From contig CM025849.1 in NCBI GenBank assembly GCA_003952965.2, positions 15,778,493 to 15,842,492 of the forward strand: a DNA stretch of 64,000 bases, read 5' to 3'. Below, piece by piece: positions 24,466-35,332 of this stretch (positions are counted from its first letter, which is position 1; every line of letters begins with the position of its first letter). The position numbers were made by a program, and so were the translations under genes. Source of the DNA: Morella rubra. Lineage: Eukaryota > Streptophyta > Magnoliopsida > Fagales > Myricaceae. Under the pieces are notes generated by a model. That model saw only the letters and a list, made by a program, of their open reading frames with translations. It did not search any database and was not told where the DNA came from.

Positions 24466-27062
24466 CTAGTTCACTCTTCTTCTTCGAAGTTGCTGCATCT
24501 TTCCAAAAGTCTTAATAAACCAATTGGGATGCCTTGCAGTGACAAGCTGCCCAATTACAACTCCTATTACAAATCCACATCCATATCCAATTACAACAAT
24601 CTTCCAACCAAAGCTAAACAGTGACTCAAAACTTTGATCCTTTCCAAAAGTCAAAGGTGGTATTGGTGAGTACTCAGAGTTTTCACACATTTTTGACAAT
24701 GGCCTCCCACACAATTCTAAATTAGCTTCAAATGAAGTATTCTCGTACGTGTCGAATTGATTTCCACATGGTATAGGTCCTGTGAAATCATTGTAGGAGA
24801 CATCAAAGACCGCAAGGTAAGTGAGTTGCGTTAATTGTCCAGGTATCTCTCCAAACAACATGTTCCAAGAAAGGTCCAATGATTCGAGCTGTGTCAAGTT
24901 TCCCAAAGACAATGGTATAGGACCAGTGAGAGCATTATTGGAAAGGTTGAGCACACGAAGACCTATAAGATTTCCCAGTAGCTCTGGAATTTCGCCTTCA
25001 AAACCATTGCATGAGAAATCAATGATTGTCAGGTCATCTTTAATCTTCTTGTACTCCAACTCTAGGTGTTTGTTTGTTATTTTGACTGAGTAGTAGTCTC
25101 CGATTGTGACTTTGCTACTCATGTATTGCAACTGATTTGAACCAACAATTTTCATGGCATTTGATTGTAACAGGAAATCTTGCAGGCAAATTTCCAGAGA
25201 AATTGTTGTTAGAGAGGTCAAGGATATGCAATTCGAGCATTGAATCATTGCTTTCAACGTTACTTGCTGCACCATGAAATCCATTGAAATGGAGAATGAA
25301 AATCTTCAACTGGTAAAGATTTTTCAACCAAAAGGGAAAGGTATCCATTGATCCGGTTATTACCAACATTAAGATACTCTAGGTACCACAGTTAGCCAAT
25401 GAGCTTGGCATCTGACCCTCTAGTTGGTTTTGACTCAAGTCAATCATCCGCAAGTTGCAATCATTTTGCCATGTATTTGGGATGGCACCATCAAAGTTGT
25501 TGCTTTGCAGTACAAGCACTTGCAAAGAATGACTTAAGTTACCTAAACAAGGATGAAGCATGCCACTCAAATTATTATTGGACAAATCAAGTACCAATAG
25601 TGAATTCATATTGCAAAAGATTGGTGGGATTGCTCCGGTCAAGGCATTATATCTCACTTGATAATACTGGACAAATGGTGGTGGGATGGGCAGTGATCCT
25701 TGTAGCCTGTTATTGTCAGCAAGGAAATAGGTTAGGTTGGACCATTTAAGCATTTCTAGAGGTTGTTGAAAGCCATTGAGAGAGTTGTTAGAAATATAAA
25801 AGATATGAATAGATGGTGGTGGAACTGGGAATAATCCTTGGAGCTTGTTATTGTCAAGGCAATAAGTGTTTTAGATTATTCCAAGGAAGAACCACCGGAG
25901 AATGCTCGAATCCTGTGAGGAAGTTGTTAGAAAGGTTAGAATTCGAAGAGCTTCTTTACTTACATTATACATCCATCCAGGTATTAATCCTCGAAGATTG
26001 TTGCCAGATAGGGACAAGCCAACCAATTTGTTATGGTTGAGAAAGATATTTGGGAACTTTCTTATGCCGAGATAACTCAATCCTAGAAACTCAATTTTTG
26101 ATAGAGTGTCATTTGAATGGGCTCTGTTGAGCCATGACACATCAGTAAAAAAAATTGCCTGAGAGGTCTAGAGACAAGAGCTTGGTGAGGTTACGAGTGA
26201 ATTCGGGATAGATCCGGAAAAATTGCAATAACTGATATCTAAAAATTTAAGGGGACGGCCTAAGGGAAATTCGGGCAACTGACCAGTGAGATTATGATTG
26301 AAACCTAAATCAACTTCTCTAATTGTGGTAGTTGAAAAATTTTAGATGGGAATTTCCCATACAATCCACAATCATTGAGACCTAAATATGTCAAAGAAGA
26401 TAAATTTGCCAAGCTTTCGGGTACTGGGGAGGATATATTAACGAAACTGAGATCAAGCTTTTCTAAGCCAGTTAAGTTTTGAACAAAACTTCCCAAACTA
26501 ATTGTAGTGTACAAATAAGAATTCCAACTTAGATCAAGGACAGACAACCTGGAGAGGAGCGAAATTTCTGAGGGTATTTGTCCAGAAAAATTAGCATCAG
26601 AGAGGTTGAGGTATGTTAACCTTGAAAGAGAGCCAACTCCAAATGGATTTGAGAGGAATTGAAGTCATTAAAAGCAAGATTAAGGCGTTGGAGTTGAAGA
26701 AGATGGAAGAGGCTGCTGTTAGAGTTGATAGAACCAAAGAGACAGCTGCCACTAAGGTCAAGGCTGATGACGTGGCCTGTGTAGTGATTGCACTGAACCC
26801 CGTCCCAGGAGCAGCAATCACTACTACCGTTCTCTCTTTCTAGACTCCATGATGCTACCTTATGATAAAAATAATATTGTTCTTTGCAAAAGGACTCGTT
26901 CAGGACAAGAAAGCTATCCCTGAACTGAAACAAGGCTGAGCTCTCATGTTCATGACAAAGAGGCCGGCGAGAAGAGAAAGAGAAATTAGTGAGCAAAAGA
27001 AGAGACATGAAGGTAAAGAAAAGAAAGCGCAGGAGGATGAAGTAGTCTAAATACGTGGCCAT
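24466..27062 (-). pseudogene. Receptor-like protein (LRR-RLP), copy 2, broken
   Basis: RLPs are plasma-membrane receptors with extracellular LRRs and no kinase. Starting at ATG 27062: signal peptide (hydrophobic LLRFLFFTFMSLLLL), N-terminal cap with SSDCCSWDGVQC, a run of LRRs (SLSRLTYLNLS type), a non-LRR island followed by the last LRRs ([40 protein letters not shown]), the GNQFDTYENTSFEANLELCG cap, an acidic spacer, a membrane segment with GFVIGVVIG (the GxxxGxxxG motif of SOBIR1-interacting RLPs) and a short basic tail ending LRRRRVN with TAG at 24466-24468. The frame breaks about five or six times (for example near 26640, 26305, 26150, 25880 and 25375). It is about 290 bp shorter than copies 3 and 4 because it has one, not two, of a 99-codon LRR block. 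The last 270 codons are uninterrupted. Confidence 0.93.
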
Positions 27063-28702
27063 GCTTATCTATGGACAATCTTTTTCTCTCTTTGTAAGAT
27101 GAGGAAAGAAGTGGAATTTGTATGGGTTTTATAGACCCCAAGCTAGGAAGAAGAATCTACTTCAACGAAATGCTACTGATCATGACTTGCTGCCTTGTGG
27201 AAAAACTGCGCACTACTAGTTGATCCAATTACTTTCTTGTCTAAGTGGTCCAAATTGTCAAACTTTTGCTAGAAGCAAAGGAAAAGTATTGGAAACTTCG
27301 GGTAAGTGAAAATGAAAAATTGCATACTTAAGATATGAAAATTACAAATTTTAGAATGAGATAATTGCAATCGTATTTGCTCTAATTTAGCTAGAAAAAA
27401 CAAACTAACGATGGAAAGAACCTTTTTTCCATTTTTTGTGGCTATTAAAAATAAGGGGATCAAAACAATCAAAATTATGCTGGAAGAAGACAAGAGTACA
27501 TCACTGCTTCAAAACGTCAAGATTTGTGAAATTCAGTAATTTGCTGATCCCAAGCCAAAAATAAGGAATCAAAATAAATGATTCTTCAACGTAGCAAAAA
27601 ATAAATAACAATAATAATAATAATTCTAAGAATTCTTTCTTTTTGCTTGATTTTGACATTCTCCGATGTTTATAAGATATGTGACATACCATATGATCAT
27701 GTATATATATTTTGACAGTTGATGTTTGTCATTAATTCTGTTAAAAATAGGATGAAAATATAAAATATAATTTATTTTTCAAGCGTATCTTAAATCCACA
27801 CAGTGATTTGTTATTTTTACAAATCTAAACAGTTTTTTAAAATTTCATAAAAATCTAGGAAGTAATTTTCAAAAAGTAGTACTACAGGACAACATATTTG
27901 AGGGCGATGCCCGAGTGGTGTTTAAGCAAGTGGATGACAGAAACTTGCAGATAACTAGGAATGTTATTCCATTATTACTAATTTTAATAACGAGGAATAT
28001 TATTAGATTTTTCTTCTTCTTCTTCTTTTTCTTTTTTTGGTCATGTGTGCATTTGAGTTTCCTAAAAAATTCCATATAAGAATTTTCCATCATAGATATA
28101 TGTGAAATCAAGTGGTGTCTTAAATTTACAAGCAGAGGGACCAAAGATTTAAAATATAGGTCTTGATTCCAAAATAACATAAAGCACAAATATATAGTTT
28201 ACATTTCTTCCTATTTGTTTTCCTTTAAAGAAAGGAAAAGACATCGATGTGATTAATAGAATACTAACTTTTCAGTATCGAAAAGTACCGAAGGGGTGAC
28301 TTTCTTGACTCATGTTATGTTTGGAGAAATTTTTTTTTTAAGTTAGTCAAGATGTGAACACAAGGTGAGTGCGACCACTCCTTGATTGAAAAAAAAAAAA
28401 AAAAAGATGTCATCTCAATAATGCCTTGTGAAAAACTGCATAAGTGGTCAATCCACTTGCTAATTTATGTGGTCCAGACTATCAAAAGTCTGTCCGAATT
28501 ATTGGAGAGAAGAGTGCAACGAATTTTTTTTAGCTACTTGAAAGCCGATAAAAAACTATCAAAATCATGCTAGTAAAAAGACTGAAGGAGTCGAAGCTTC
28601 TTGAAAACTAAAGGGAAATGGCAGCAATAATTCTTCAACTTAGCAAATATGTAAAAATGATAATAAAACAAATTCTTACTCCCAGCGTGCATGGTGCACT
28701 TG
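27063..28702. repeat. RLP 5'-flank repeat block, copy 2
   Basis: Contains the shared 5' block of the RLP cluster: ATGGGTTTTATAGACCCC (TATA-like, just upstream of the gene), then GTGGAAAAA-TGCGCACTACTAG, then AAGTGGTCCAAATTGTCAAAC. Weaker second and third copies of this flank follow at 27990-28400 and 28380-28600, also seen at 30300-30640, 59385-59830, 60310-60590, 62000-62300 and 63370-63720. No gene is present. Confidence 0.75.
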
Positions 28703-28710
28703 ATTGTGGC

Positions 28711-30074
28711 TAGGGGTGTTCAAAGCCACCGGTAAAATCCGGTACAACCAGCATCGGCACCGGAACTGGCACCGGATTCCCGGTATCCGGACTAACTGGT
28801 GCCGGTACCAGTGGCTTAAATTTTGGAAAAGCCGGTGGGTTTACCGGTTCCCAGTTTACCCGACACCGAGTTCCCGGGTACCGGTAAACCGGGTTTCCAT
28901 TTACAAAGGAGAAACATGTACATCGAACCAGAACTGAATCAAATAGGTTGAAAAAGAAACCTTGCCCCTTGACTACACGAATTTGATTCAGCTGTAGTTC
29001 GACCTGGACTACGATAAGGATGAGGACGATGACTACTATGAATAAGAACGTTCAGATGTCTTTCTCCCTTCTCTCTCTCTCTCTCCTGTGTGTCTGTGCG
29101 TCTTTCTGTGTTCAACCTGGACTATGATGAGGATAAGGACGACGACTGTGATGAAGGAGAAGGTTCAGATGTCTTTCTCCCTTCTCTCTCTCTCTTGTGT
29201 ATTGCGTCTTTCTAAGGCGTAATTATTTTCGAATAAGATTTAAAAGAAAAATAAAATAACTCCCAACATGACTTTGGTTAGTTTATTTTCGAATCACATA
29301 AAACTAAACTGAAAAGAAAAAAAAAAAAGAGAAGAAGAAGAAGAAAATACCTGGAATATACAACCGAAGTGCAGATCATAATTATTGAAATTTACAGAAT
29401 TTTAAATAATACATACAAAATTTTAAATTACCTTGTTTTTAGATCGATAATATTTTTTTTTCTTGTAATTCCTGAATGTTCCATTGGTTCTAAATTACTA
29501 TCAAGTTAAGGGCTACTCAATTTTTTATATTCAATTTTCTTTTAAATCTCGAAAAGTAGTTGTGATATAATAGTGCTTATGATTTATGAAAGTGAATTTA
29601 GTGCTTGACATATTTTTCATGGGCTTTGTAGTCAATTTCTGCGTAGAAGTAATTTAAGATTTATGCCAAAAAAGATTCATTTGTGTAACTAATAATAGAT
29701 TATTAGATTCTTCTTGAGCTACTGTTGTTGGGTTGTTAATTTTGGATTTTATTAGTTTGGACTTTAGATTCTCATCTTATCTTTTAAGATATTCTTTAAT
29801 TTTATTGATTTTAGATTTCATTAGTTTAGATTTTATTGATATGTGATCAATTGACCAAAAGAAAAAAGAAAAAAAATACATTGGGCAAAGTGCATAAAAC
29901 GCTAAAAAAATGGTCCAATATAAATGCAGGTTAACAGGGAACCGTCACCGCTAAAAGCCGATTTTTATCCTTAACGGTGTAAGTGTAGGTAGCCAATATT
30001 TAAAAATCGGCCTATCCAATGTAGGTGCCGGTTTTGGCCAAAACCAGCACCTACACCGGGGTTGAACAGCCCTA
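28711..30074. mobile_element. hAT-like non-autonomous element, copy 1
   Basis: Ends are TAGGGGTGTTCAA and TTGAACAGCCCTA, inverted repeats, with an exact 8-bp target duplication ATTGTGGC at 28703-28710 and 30075-30082. The 8-bp duplication and short ends place it in the hAT superfamily. The left 200 bases are packed with CCGG/GCCGGT motifs, a subterminal-repeat layout that hAT transposases are known to bind. Near the right end is a 34-base palindrome with one mismatch (30021-30054). The middle has CT-rich repeats and no transposase. The right 230 bases match the elements ending at 44221 and 53115. Confidence 0.88.
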
Positions 30075-30082
30075 ATTGTGGC

Positions 30083-30839
30083 ATCCTCTTGTGTCACTAC
30101 AATAAATTTGACTTTTTGAAACGGTTTAAAATCTATCCAAAAAAGTACTCTTTGAGAATGGATATTAAATTTTATACTGAAAAATAGAGCAAGTTCATTT
30201 TTTGGGACAGAAATTAAACCATCCCGAAAACTCTTTTTTTTTTTTTTTTAAGTAAGAATGTTATTGAGTTAGTACTAACTTGTATCCATATTTAAATTGT
30301 CCGAATTATTTTTTTTAAGTAGTCACATATGCATGCATTAGAGTGTCCTTCAAAAACCACGTATGACTTTTCTATTCTAGATCAAGTGGCACATTGAATT
30401 TACAAACGAAGGGACCAAAAAAATTTTAAAACGTGGGTCTCGATTCTAAAATAGTAAAAAGCACAAATATATTTTTTCTTAGAAGAAAGGAAAATATGTT
30501 GTTGTGATTACTAGAATATTAATTTGTTAGTATAAACGAATACTGAAGGAATGACTTTCTTGATCCATACTATTATGTTTGGAGAGACTTCCTTTTTAAG
30601 TCAGTCAAGACGTGAATCCATGATGAGTGCGACCATATATTCCTACAATTACAGTAGAGCGCTTTATGGACTATGAAGAAAGACGAAAAACGACTTGGAA
30701 AACTTCCTTATGACTATACATTCAACGAACATAAATACCACGCATGCTCAATCCTTACAATTTTTTTTAATAGTTTTTACTTCCGAGAAAGCCCCTTAAT
30801 GTCAATGCAATACAAATCATATGGCACATAGTAAATTTT
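30083..30839. repeat. RLP 5'-flank repeat block
   Basis: From about 30290 this matches 27990-28400 (for example CACATTGAATTTACAAACGAAGGGACCAAA and TAAGTCAGTCAAGACGTGAA-style phrases, differing at scattered bases) and later 62000-62300 and 63370-63720. It is another copy of the gene-free RLP 5' intergenic block. Confidence 0.75.
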
Positions 30840-31050
30840 AGCATAATTACAAAAATTACAAAATAATCTCTCTGTCCCCCTCAACTCATTTTTTTTCACT
30901 ATAATATTCATTCAAATCTTCTCTTTCTATATTTTTTTTCACCAATTTTCATAAAACTATTTTCACTTTTTCACTAATTCTTATAAACTATCTTCATTTT
31001 TTTACCAATTTTCACACCCCAAATTTTGACACTCAAACACACCCTCAAAA
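30840..31050. mobile_element. MITE-like element
   Basis: A+T-rich stretch with CTCTCTGTCCCCCTCA, TTTTTCACTA and a right end ACACTCAAACACACC, resembling the element at 798-997. It separates two blocks (CATATGGCAC on the left and GTCGTTGCCTTTGC on the right). The left end is not sharply defined. Confidence 0.45.
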
Positions 31051-31235
31051 GTCATGTCGTTGCCTTTGCTTGATGGCCACCATGTGGGTCAACATGCAAT
31101 CCAATCAATCTTCCGCCCACATCATCGTAGGGCCTTTGTTTGGACCCTCAGTGGAGATGACCCTTTATAAACATCTAGCCCTATGTAGATAAAGAGGAAA
31201 GAGTAGCCCAAGGCCCTATAATTTTTGAGTTTTCT
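31045..31235. repeat. Dispersed cluster repeat, copy 2
   Basis: Close match to 60-235 over about 180 bases, including CCACCATGTGGGTCAAC and CCCTTTATAAACATCTAG. The TATA-like motif is not followed by a recognisable gene. Confidence 0.8.
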
Positions 31236-32234
31236 AGACGAAGTTATGGTTGAATTACTTCAAGGAGGTCAGGCTAGTAGCTAATTTCGAGGTCTAGCGA
31301 ACTTTGGACGATTTTGCTATTTTTAGCTTGTTCTTTTGGATTTTCAAAGTGTCTTTTCATTTCCGAAGAGTCTTTTAAGTTTCCTAAGTCTCAATTAATA
31401 TTTTGGAAGTTGTATTTCTTGTTACTCATGCTTGAAGGGTTGTTCCAAGTTTTGCTATTTAAACCTTTCTCTAGTAGTGGAAAAATAGAGATTTTGAGTG
31501 TTTATACAACTTGAGCCTTAGGCTACTTGAAGAAGGATTTCTTCTACAAACTCTTATCCTTCGGTGGATTCCAATAGGTGGCAAGTTCTTGCTCTGTATC
31601 CCATGTTTATTACATGGGTGGTGATTTCTGTATCCCTTTGTGTTCTACTTGGGTGGTGAGCTTATATGTCCAAGTGTGTAAATTAGTGTATTCTTGAGTG
31701 TTTCCCGACATTCTCATAAACATTTTGAGATACCCATACACTTTCCGGACCTTCACATTATCCTAAAATCCCATTACTATCCCGATGGTATCCATTTCAC
31801 CTGAAGCATTCTAACCATCCCGAAGTGCTCACAATGTATCCCATGCCCTTCCCCGGTTAACCCCGGTATCACAAATTACTCGCTCCTCTCCTCTACTTTT
31901 TCTTTTACTTATTTATCGCCAACATTCCCACCACGGCGTCTCTGGTCCAAAGCACAAACACAAGCCCAAACTCAAACTCAAACCCCGAAATCCCCAACAC
32001 CCAGCACTGCAACAATCTCATTTTTGAGAATCAGAGGCAAATAGTCAGACAATTAAATATGCCTCAAAAATTCAGTTCACGAAGGAATTCTCCTTTCACA
32101 CATCTAATTGATTCATCATTCTTGCCACTGCATTTCTTCGAAAAAAATGACCAGTAAAAGTTCAGAAACCAAATCTAGAAATATCAAGCTAATAATCTTC
32201 ACACATGACACATCTAATTTCTTCTTTTACTTAT
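31236..32234. other. Unidentified intergenic sequence, possibly including an LTR remnant
   Basis: 31236-31700 has a TATTTAAACC motif followed by text of the kind seen in LTR leader regions (ATTCCAATAGGTGGCAAG), but no matching partner lies in the window. A CTTTTACTTATTTATCGCCAACAT phrase occurs at about 31900 and again at 32227, a short direct repeat. No gene can be supported. Confidence 0.3.
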
Positions 32235-32960
32235 TTATCGCCAACATCCCCACCTTAGAGTGAGATTCTTAGAACTTACCAATGGAGCTGAAATCCCATT
32301 TATCTGAAACCACCACTGACGAAATAGCACGGAGACTATCCGCAGTGAGGCTCGAAAGATGAAAAAGGAAATGACAGATCCAATGGCAAAGAAAAATGAC
32401 TGGTAGATAAGGTTCAGCGGGAGAAATGGAGGACTCAAAAAGAAAATTCTAGAGAGATCCATACGTTTTAATTTTTCGGAGTTGACTCGAAACACTTCCA
32501 TGATTCCACGGAGGAAGGCAACCTTAAGGGTCGTGTTCGAAGATAGATAGTTGCAAAAATCATGATACCAAAAATAAGAGAAAATTGTTTATTATTAGAA
32601 AAGGAAAAAGAGAAACGATTTGGAGAAACCCCAGAGATTGGCAGGGAGATGGGTGATGGTGTTTTGCGCCGAAGAAGATATAGTTGACATTGTAGGTGAC
32701 GTGGAGGGTGACGCGGTGGCTGATGTGGCGTCGACTAGGAGAGAGGACAGGGACAGGCCATGTGGCGGCGTGCCATTGGTTATGATATGACATCCGTTTG
32801 CCACGTCGAAAAAATCCATTAAGTTGGTCGAGCCGCATTAATGGAGGAATGTATATGAGAAAGTTATTAACTCTAGGGACCATTGCAGGCCAAAGTGAAC
32901 CTTAGGAACTTTTTTTAGAAAATGTTAAACCACGTGGACCTACGGAACAATTAAGCCTAA
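32235..32960. other. Unidentified intergenic sequence
   Basis: Minus-strand open frames of 74-107 codons occur here but show no domain, no codon-level repetition elsewhere in the window and no recognisable family. I do not call a gene. Confidence 0.4.
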
Positions 32961-32967
32961 TTATTTT

Positions 32968-33203
32968 AAGGATAAATACAAAATCAGTCCTTGTGGTATA
33001 TATGAAAATCGAATAAGTCCTCGTAATAACAAAAACATAAAATTAGTCTCTCTGGTTTCACTTTCATTTGTCGTTGGTCCCTTCACCAATAACTAATTTT
33101 ATGTATTTATGAGATCAAAGGAACTAATTTTATACTTTTGTTATCACGAGGACTAGTTCGATTTTCGAGTATACAACATGAACTGATTTTGTATTTATTC
33201 CTT
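32968..33203. repeat. Foldback element (inverted repeat, arms about 90 bp)
   Basis: The left arm begins AAGGATAAATACAAAATCAG and the right arm ends with its near-complement CTGATTTTGTATTTATTCCTT. Pairing continues inward over about 90 bases per arm (GAAAATCGAA-TAGTCCTCG, TAACAAAA-ATAAAATTAGT) with a short loop. No coding capacity. A transcript would form a long hairpin, a common source of plant siRNAs. Confidence 0.8.
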
Positions 33204-33204
33204 A

Positions 33205-33345
33205 TTTTACATTTTAGCTAATTAGTTCTTAGCTTTAAAATCCATTAAATTAGTCCTTAGAATTTAAAATTTGATGAATTTAAAACCCCAAGGACTAATA
33301 TAATAAATTTTAAAGCTCAGAGATTAATCAGATAAAATGGTAAAC
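33205..33345. repeat. Second foldback, adjacent
   Basis: GCTTTAAAATCCATTAAATT with AGTCCTT on the left is mirrored by AAGGACTAATATAATAAATT and TTAAAGC on the right, giving arms of roughly 45-60 bases with mismatches. It abuts the previous foldback; the two may be one composite family. The remaining 33346-34363 shows no gene. In particular I searched it for the missing last ARF4 exon and did not see it. Confidence 0.6.
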
Positions 33346-35107
33346 CACAATCAAATTTTAGATATATCCCTCGGGAATTTTTATCAAGTAGGATGCATTG
33401 ATAATTATAGGTCTAAGTTATTATAGAAAGGAGGTTAAAGAAATGAGACTACTTGTTATAATTTTCATGTCTATCAGTTTATTATTATTATTTTTTTTTT
33501 TTTTTGCAGGCTTTTGTTATTAATTATGTCCTTAGTATAAATAAGATTAGACTAAGGCTCGACCTATTTTGAAGGAAAGTTTGGGAGCCCACACGTCTAA
33601 CCTAGGCCTAACGAGTCTTCATGAGATAGTCAAACCGCATTGTTTTATATAATTCCGGCCCGCACGTTTTGGACTTTAAGGGACATAATGGATAAGGGCC
33701 CAAAGAGCCACCCAAAATCGTACTTGGAAGTGACTGAGGTGCAGTCGTCACCTTCTTGGTCATTAAAATCTTCAGGACAAAATTCCTCCCACAAACCTTG
33801 TCAATTTCAAATGATTTGTAAACATTGCTAGGATCCAAAGGATAAGAACTCAGACTAAAAGTTCTACTGCCTTCCCACTAAAAAAAGAATACACGAGTCG
33901 CAAGTCCATATCAAAGGTCGTCGAAAAGAACCACAACAAAAAGGGTTTGAGTGCCGGTTGCACCGAAGATGTGCGGGAATAGCCATTATTCACAGTCGAT
34001 TTAGGTAGTTGTAAGTTATCTACCTCTTTCAGTTAATGCTGAAAGAAAAAAATAGCTTCACCATGTGCCCTCTCTCTCATAGTTCTTTTACCCCAATATG
34101 CACCTCTCACTAATGTGGTCAACCATGATTTCCAAAGTTAGAGTTCAGTCCACCAGGAGAATAGCATGATAGTGTCAGCCCCTAGCTGGACAGACTCCAG
34201 GACAAGGGGGTGCAGTGTACTAAGACATATTGCTATGCCCCTCACCCCATTTTTGTTTCAATGTGAATGTGCCAAGGAGAGTAAATGCATTTGTTTGATT
34301 ACCATTTTGCAATAATTTGGCAAGAGAAATAACAGAACGTTGATCCATAAGAGAGAGACTTACTGCCATGGGTCATCCCCAACAACCATTACGTCATTCT
34401 CACTGTCAGTATACAAGATCCGCCATCCTTTATCAGGATCTTGCAGAAGACCTTCCATGCTAAAGAGCCGCTCCAGTTCACTCAGCAGGTCACCATATCC
34501 ATTCAGTCTAGAGAGATCAATGGCTCTTCCTACTAAGCTGCCTTGCTTGTGAACCTTAACTAATGTTATGCAAAATAAGTGGGAAAGTACCAAAAAGGCA
34601 TGCAACTATCCAAAGTCAATGTTATTGTAGCTTACCTTAATTAGTACAGCTCCTCTTACCAGAAACTTGTGAGCTTGGGGCTTCCCCAGTCAAGGAAAAC
34701 CCAAAAAGTTTACAGCCAGTCACATGCCCACTGAATGTTTCATCTTTAGGAATTCTCGTGGTCACTCCTAAAGTGGGAGCAGCAGACAAGTTTTCTGCTG
34801 GCCCGTGTTCATTTGGTAGATTTCTTTGTCCAAATTCACTCGTTATAACGCCCGTCTTAAGAGAAGATGAGTTGAATAATACATTCTCTCTTGATACGTT
34901 CGTTGCATAAGAGCGCATTCTGGGATTTTGACCAGCTTGGTAGATTCCACCATAAGGAAAATATCTTTGAAGGTTCTCTGATTGCGGGGCATAGAAATTG
35001 AGCTTTGGTTCTTGATACATGTTAAAAGAATCGCAACCAGGATTTGGTCTTCACCTAGCATCTAAATTGAGTTCAGATTTTCTTGTGAGAGATCTCAATG
35101 GGCAGAT

Positions 35108-35128
35108 TTCTTGACCTTGCAAGACCTT
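35108..35128 (-). promoter_or_regulatory. tasiR-ARF target site B in the ARF4 pseudogene
   Basis: The same 21 bases as site A occur 204 bases further along the would-be transcript, again coding KVLQGQE. Both sites of the ARF4 arrangement are therefore intact although the reading frame is not. Confidence 0.88.
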
Positions 35129-35311
35129 CGGATATCCATCAGATTCCGCAAAGCCTGTGTAGGTGATGGGATGGGGCGTCAAAAACTCACTAATGTTTGA
35201 CTTTCCTAATCCAGCCGATGCTCGATTTTGATATGCAGGGGATCGCATCTCAAAATCCAGTGGGCGGTTTACAGTATCACATCCATAGAAGGGTGATACG
35301 AAACCTGCATT

Positions 35312-35332
35312 TTCTTGACCTTGCAAGACCTT
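35312..35332 (-). promoter_or_regulatory. tasiR-ARF target site A in the ARF4 pseudogene
   Basis: The plus strand here reads TTCTTGACCTTGCAAGACC followed by TT, so the minus-strand transcript would pair with TAS3-derived tasiR-ARF (UUCUUGACCUUGUAAGACC plus CC) with one G:U pair and mismatches only in the last two positions. It encodes KVLQGQE. ARF2/3/4 genes are known targets; ARF3 and ARF4 carry two such sites. Confidence 0.88.

Noticed and set aside
27905-27960. GCCCGAGTGGT, a phrase found in leucine and serine tRNA D arms
   Set aside because: No acceptor stem, anticodon arm or T arm follows at the right spacing.
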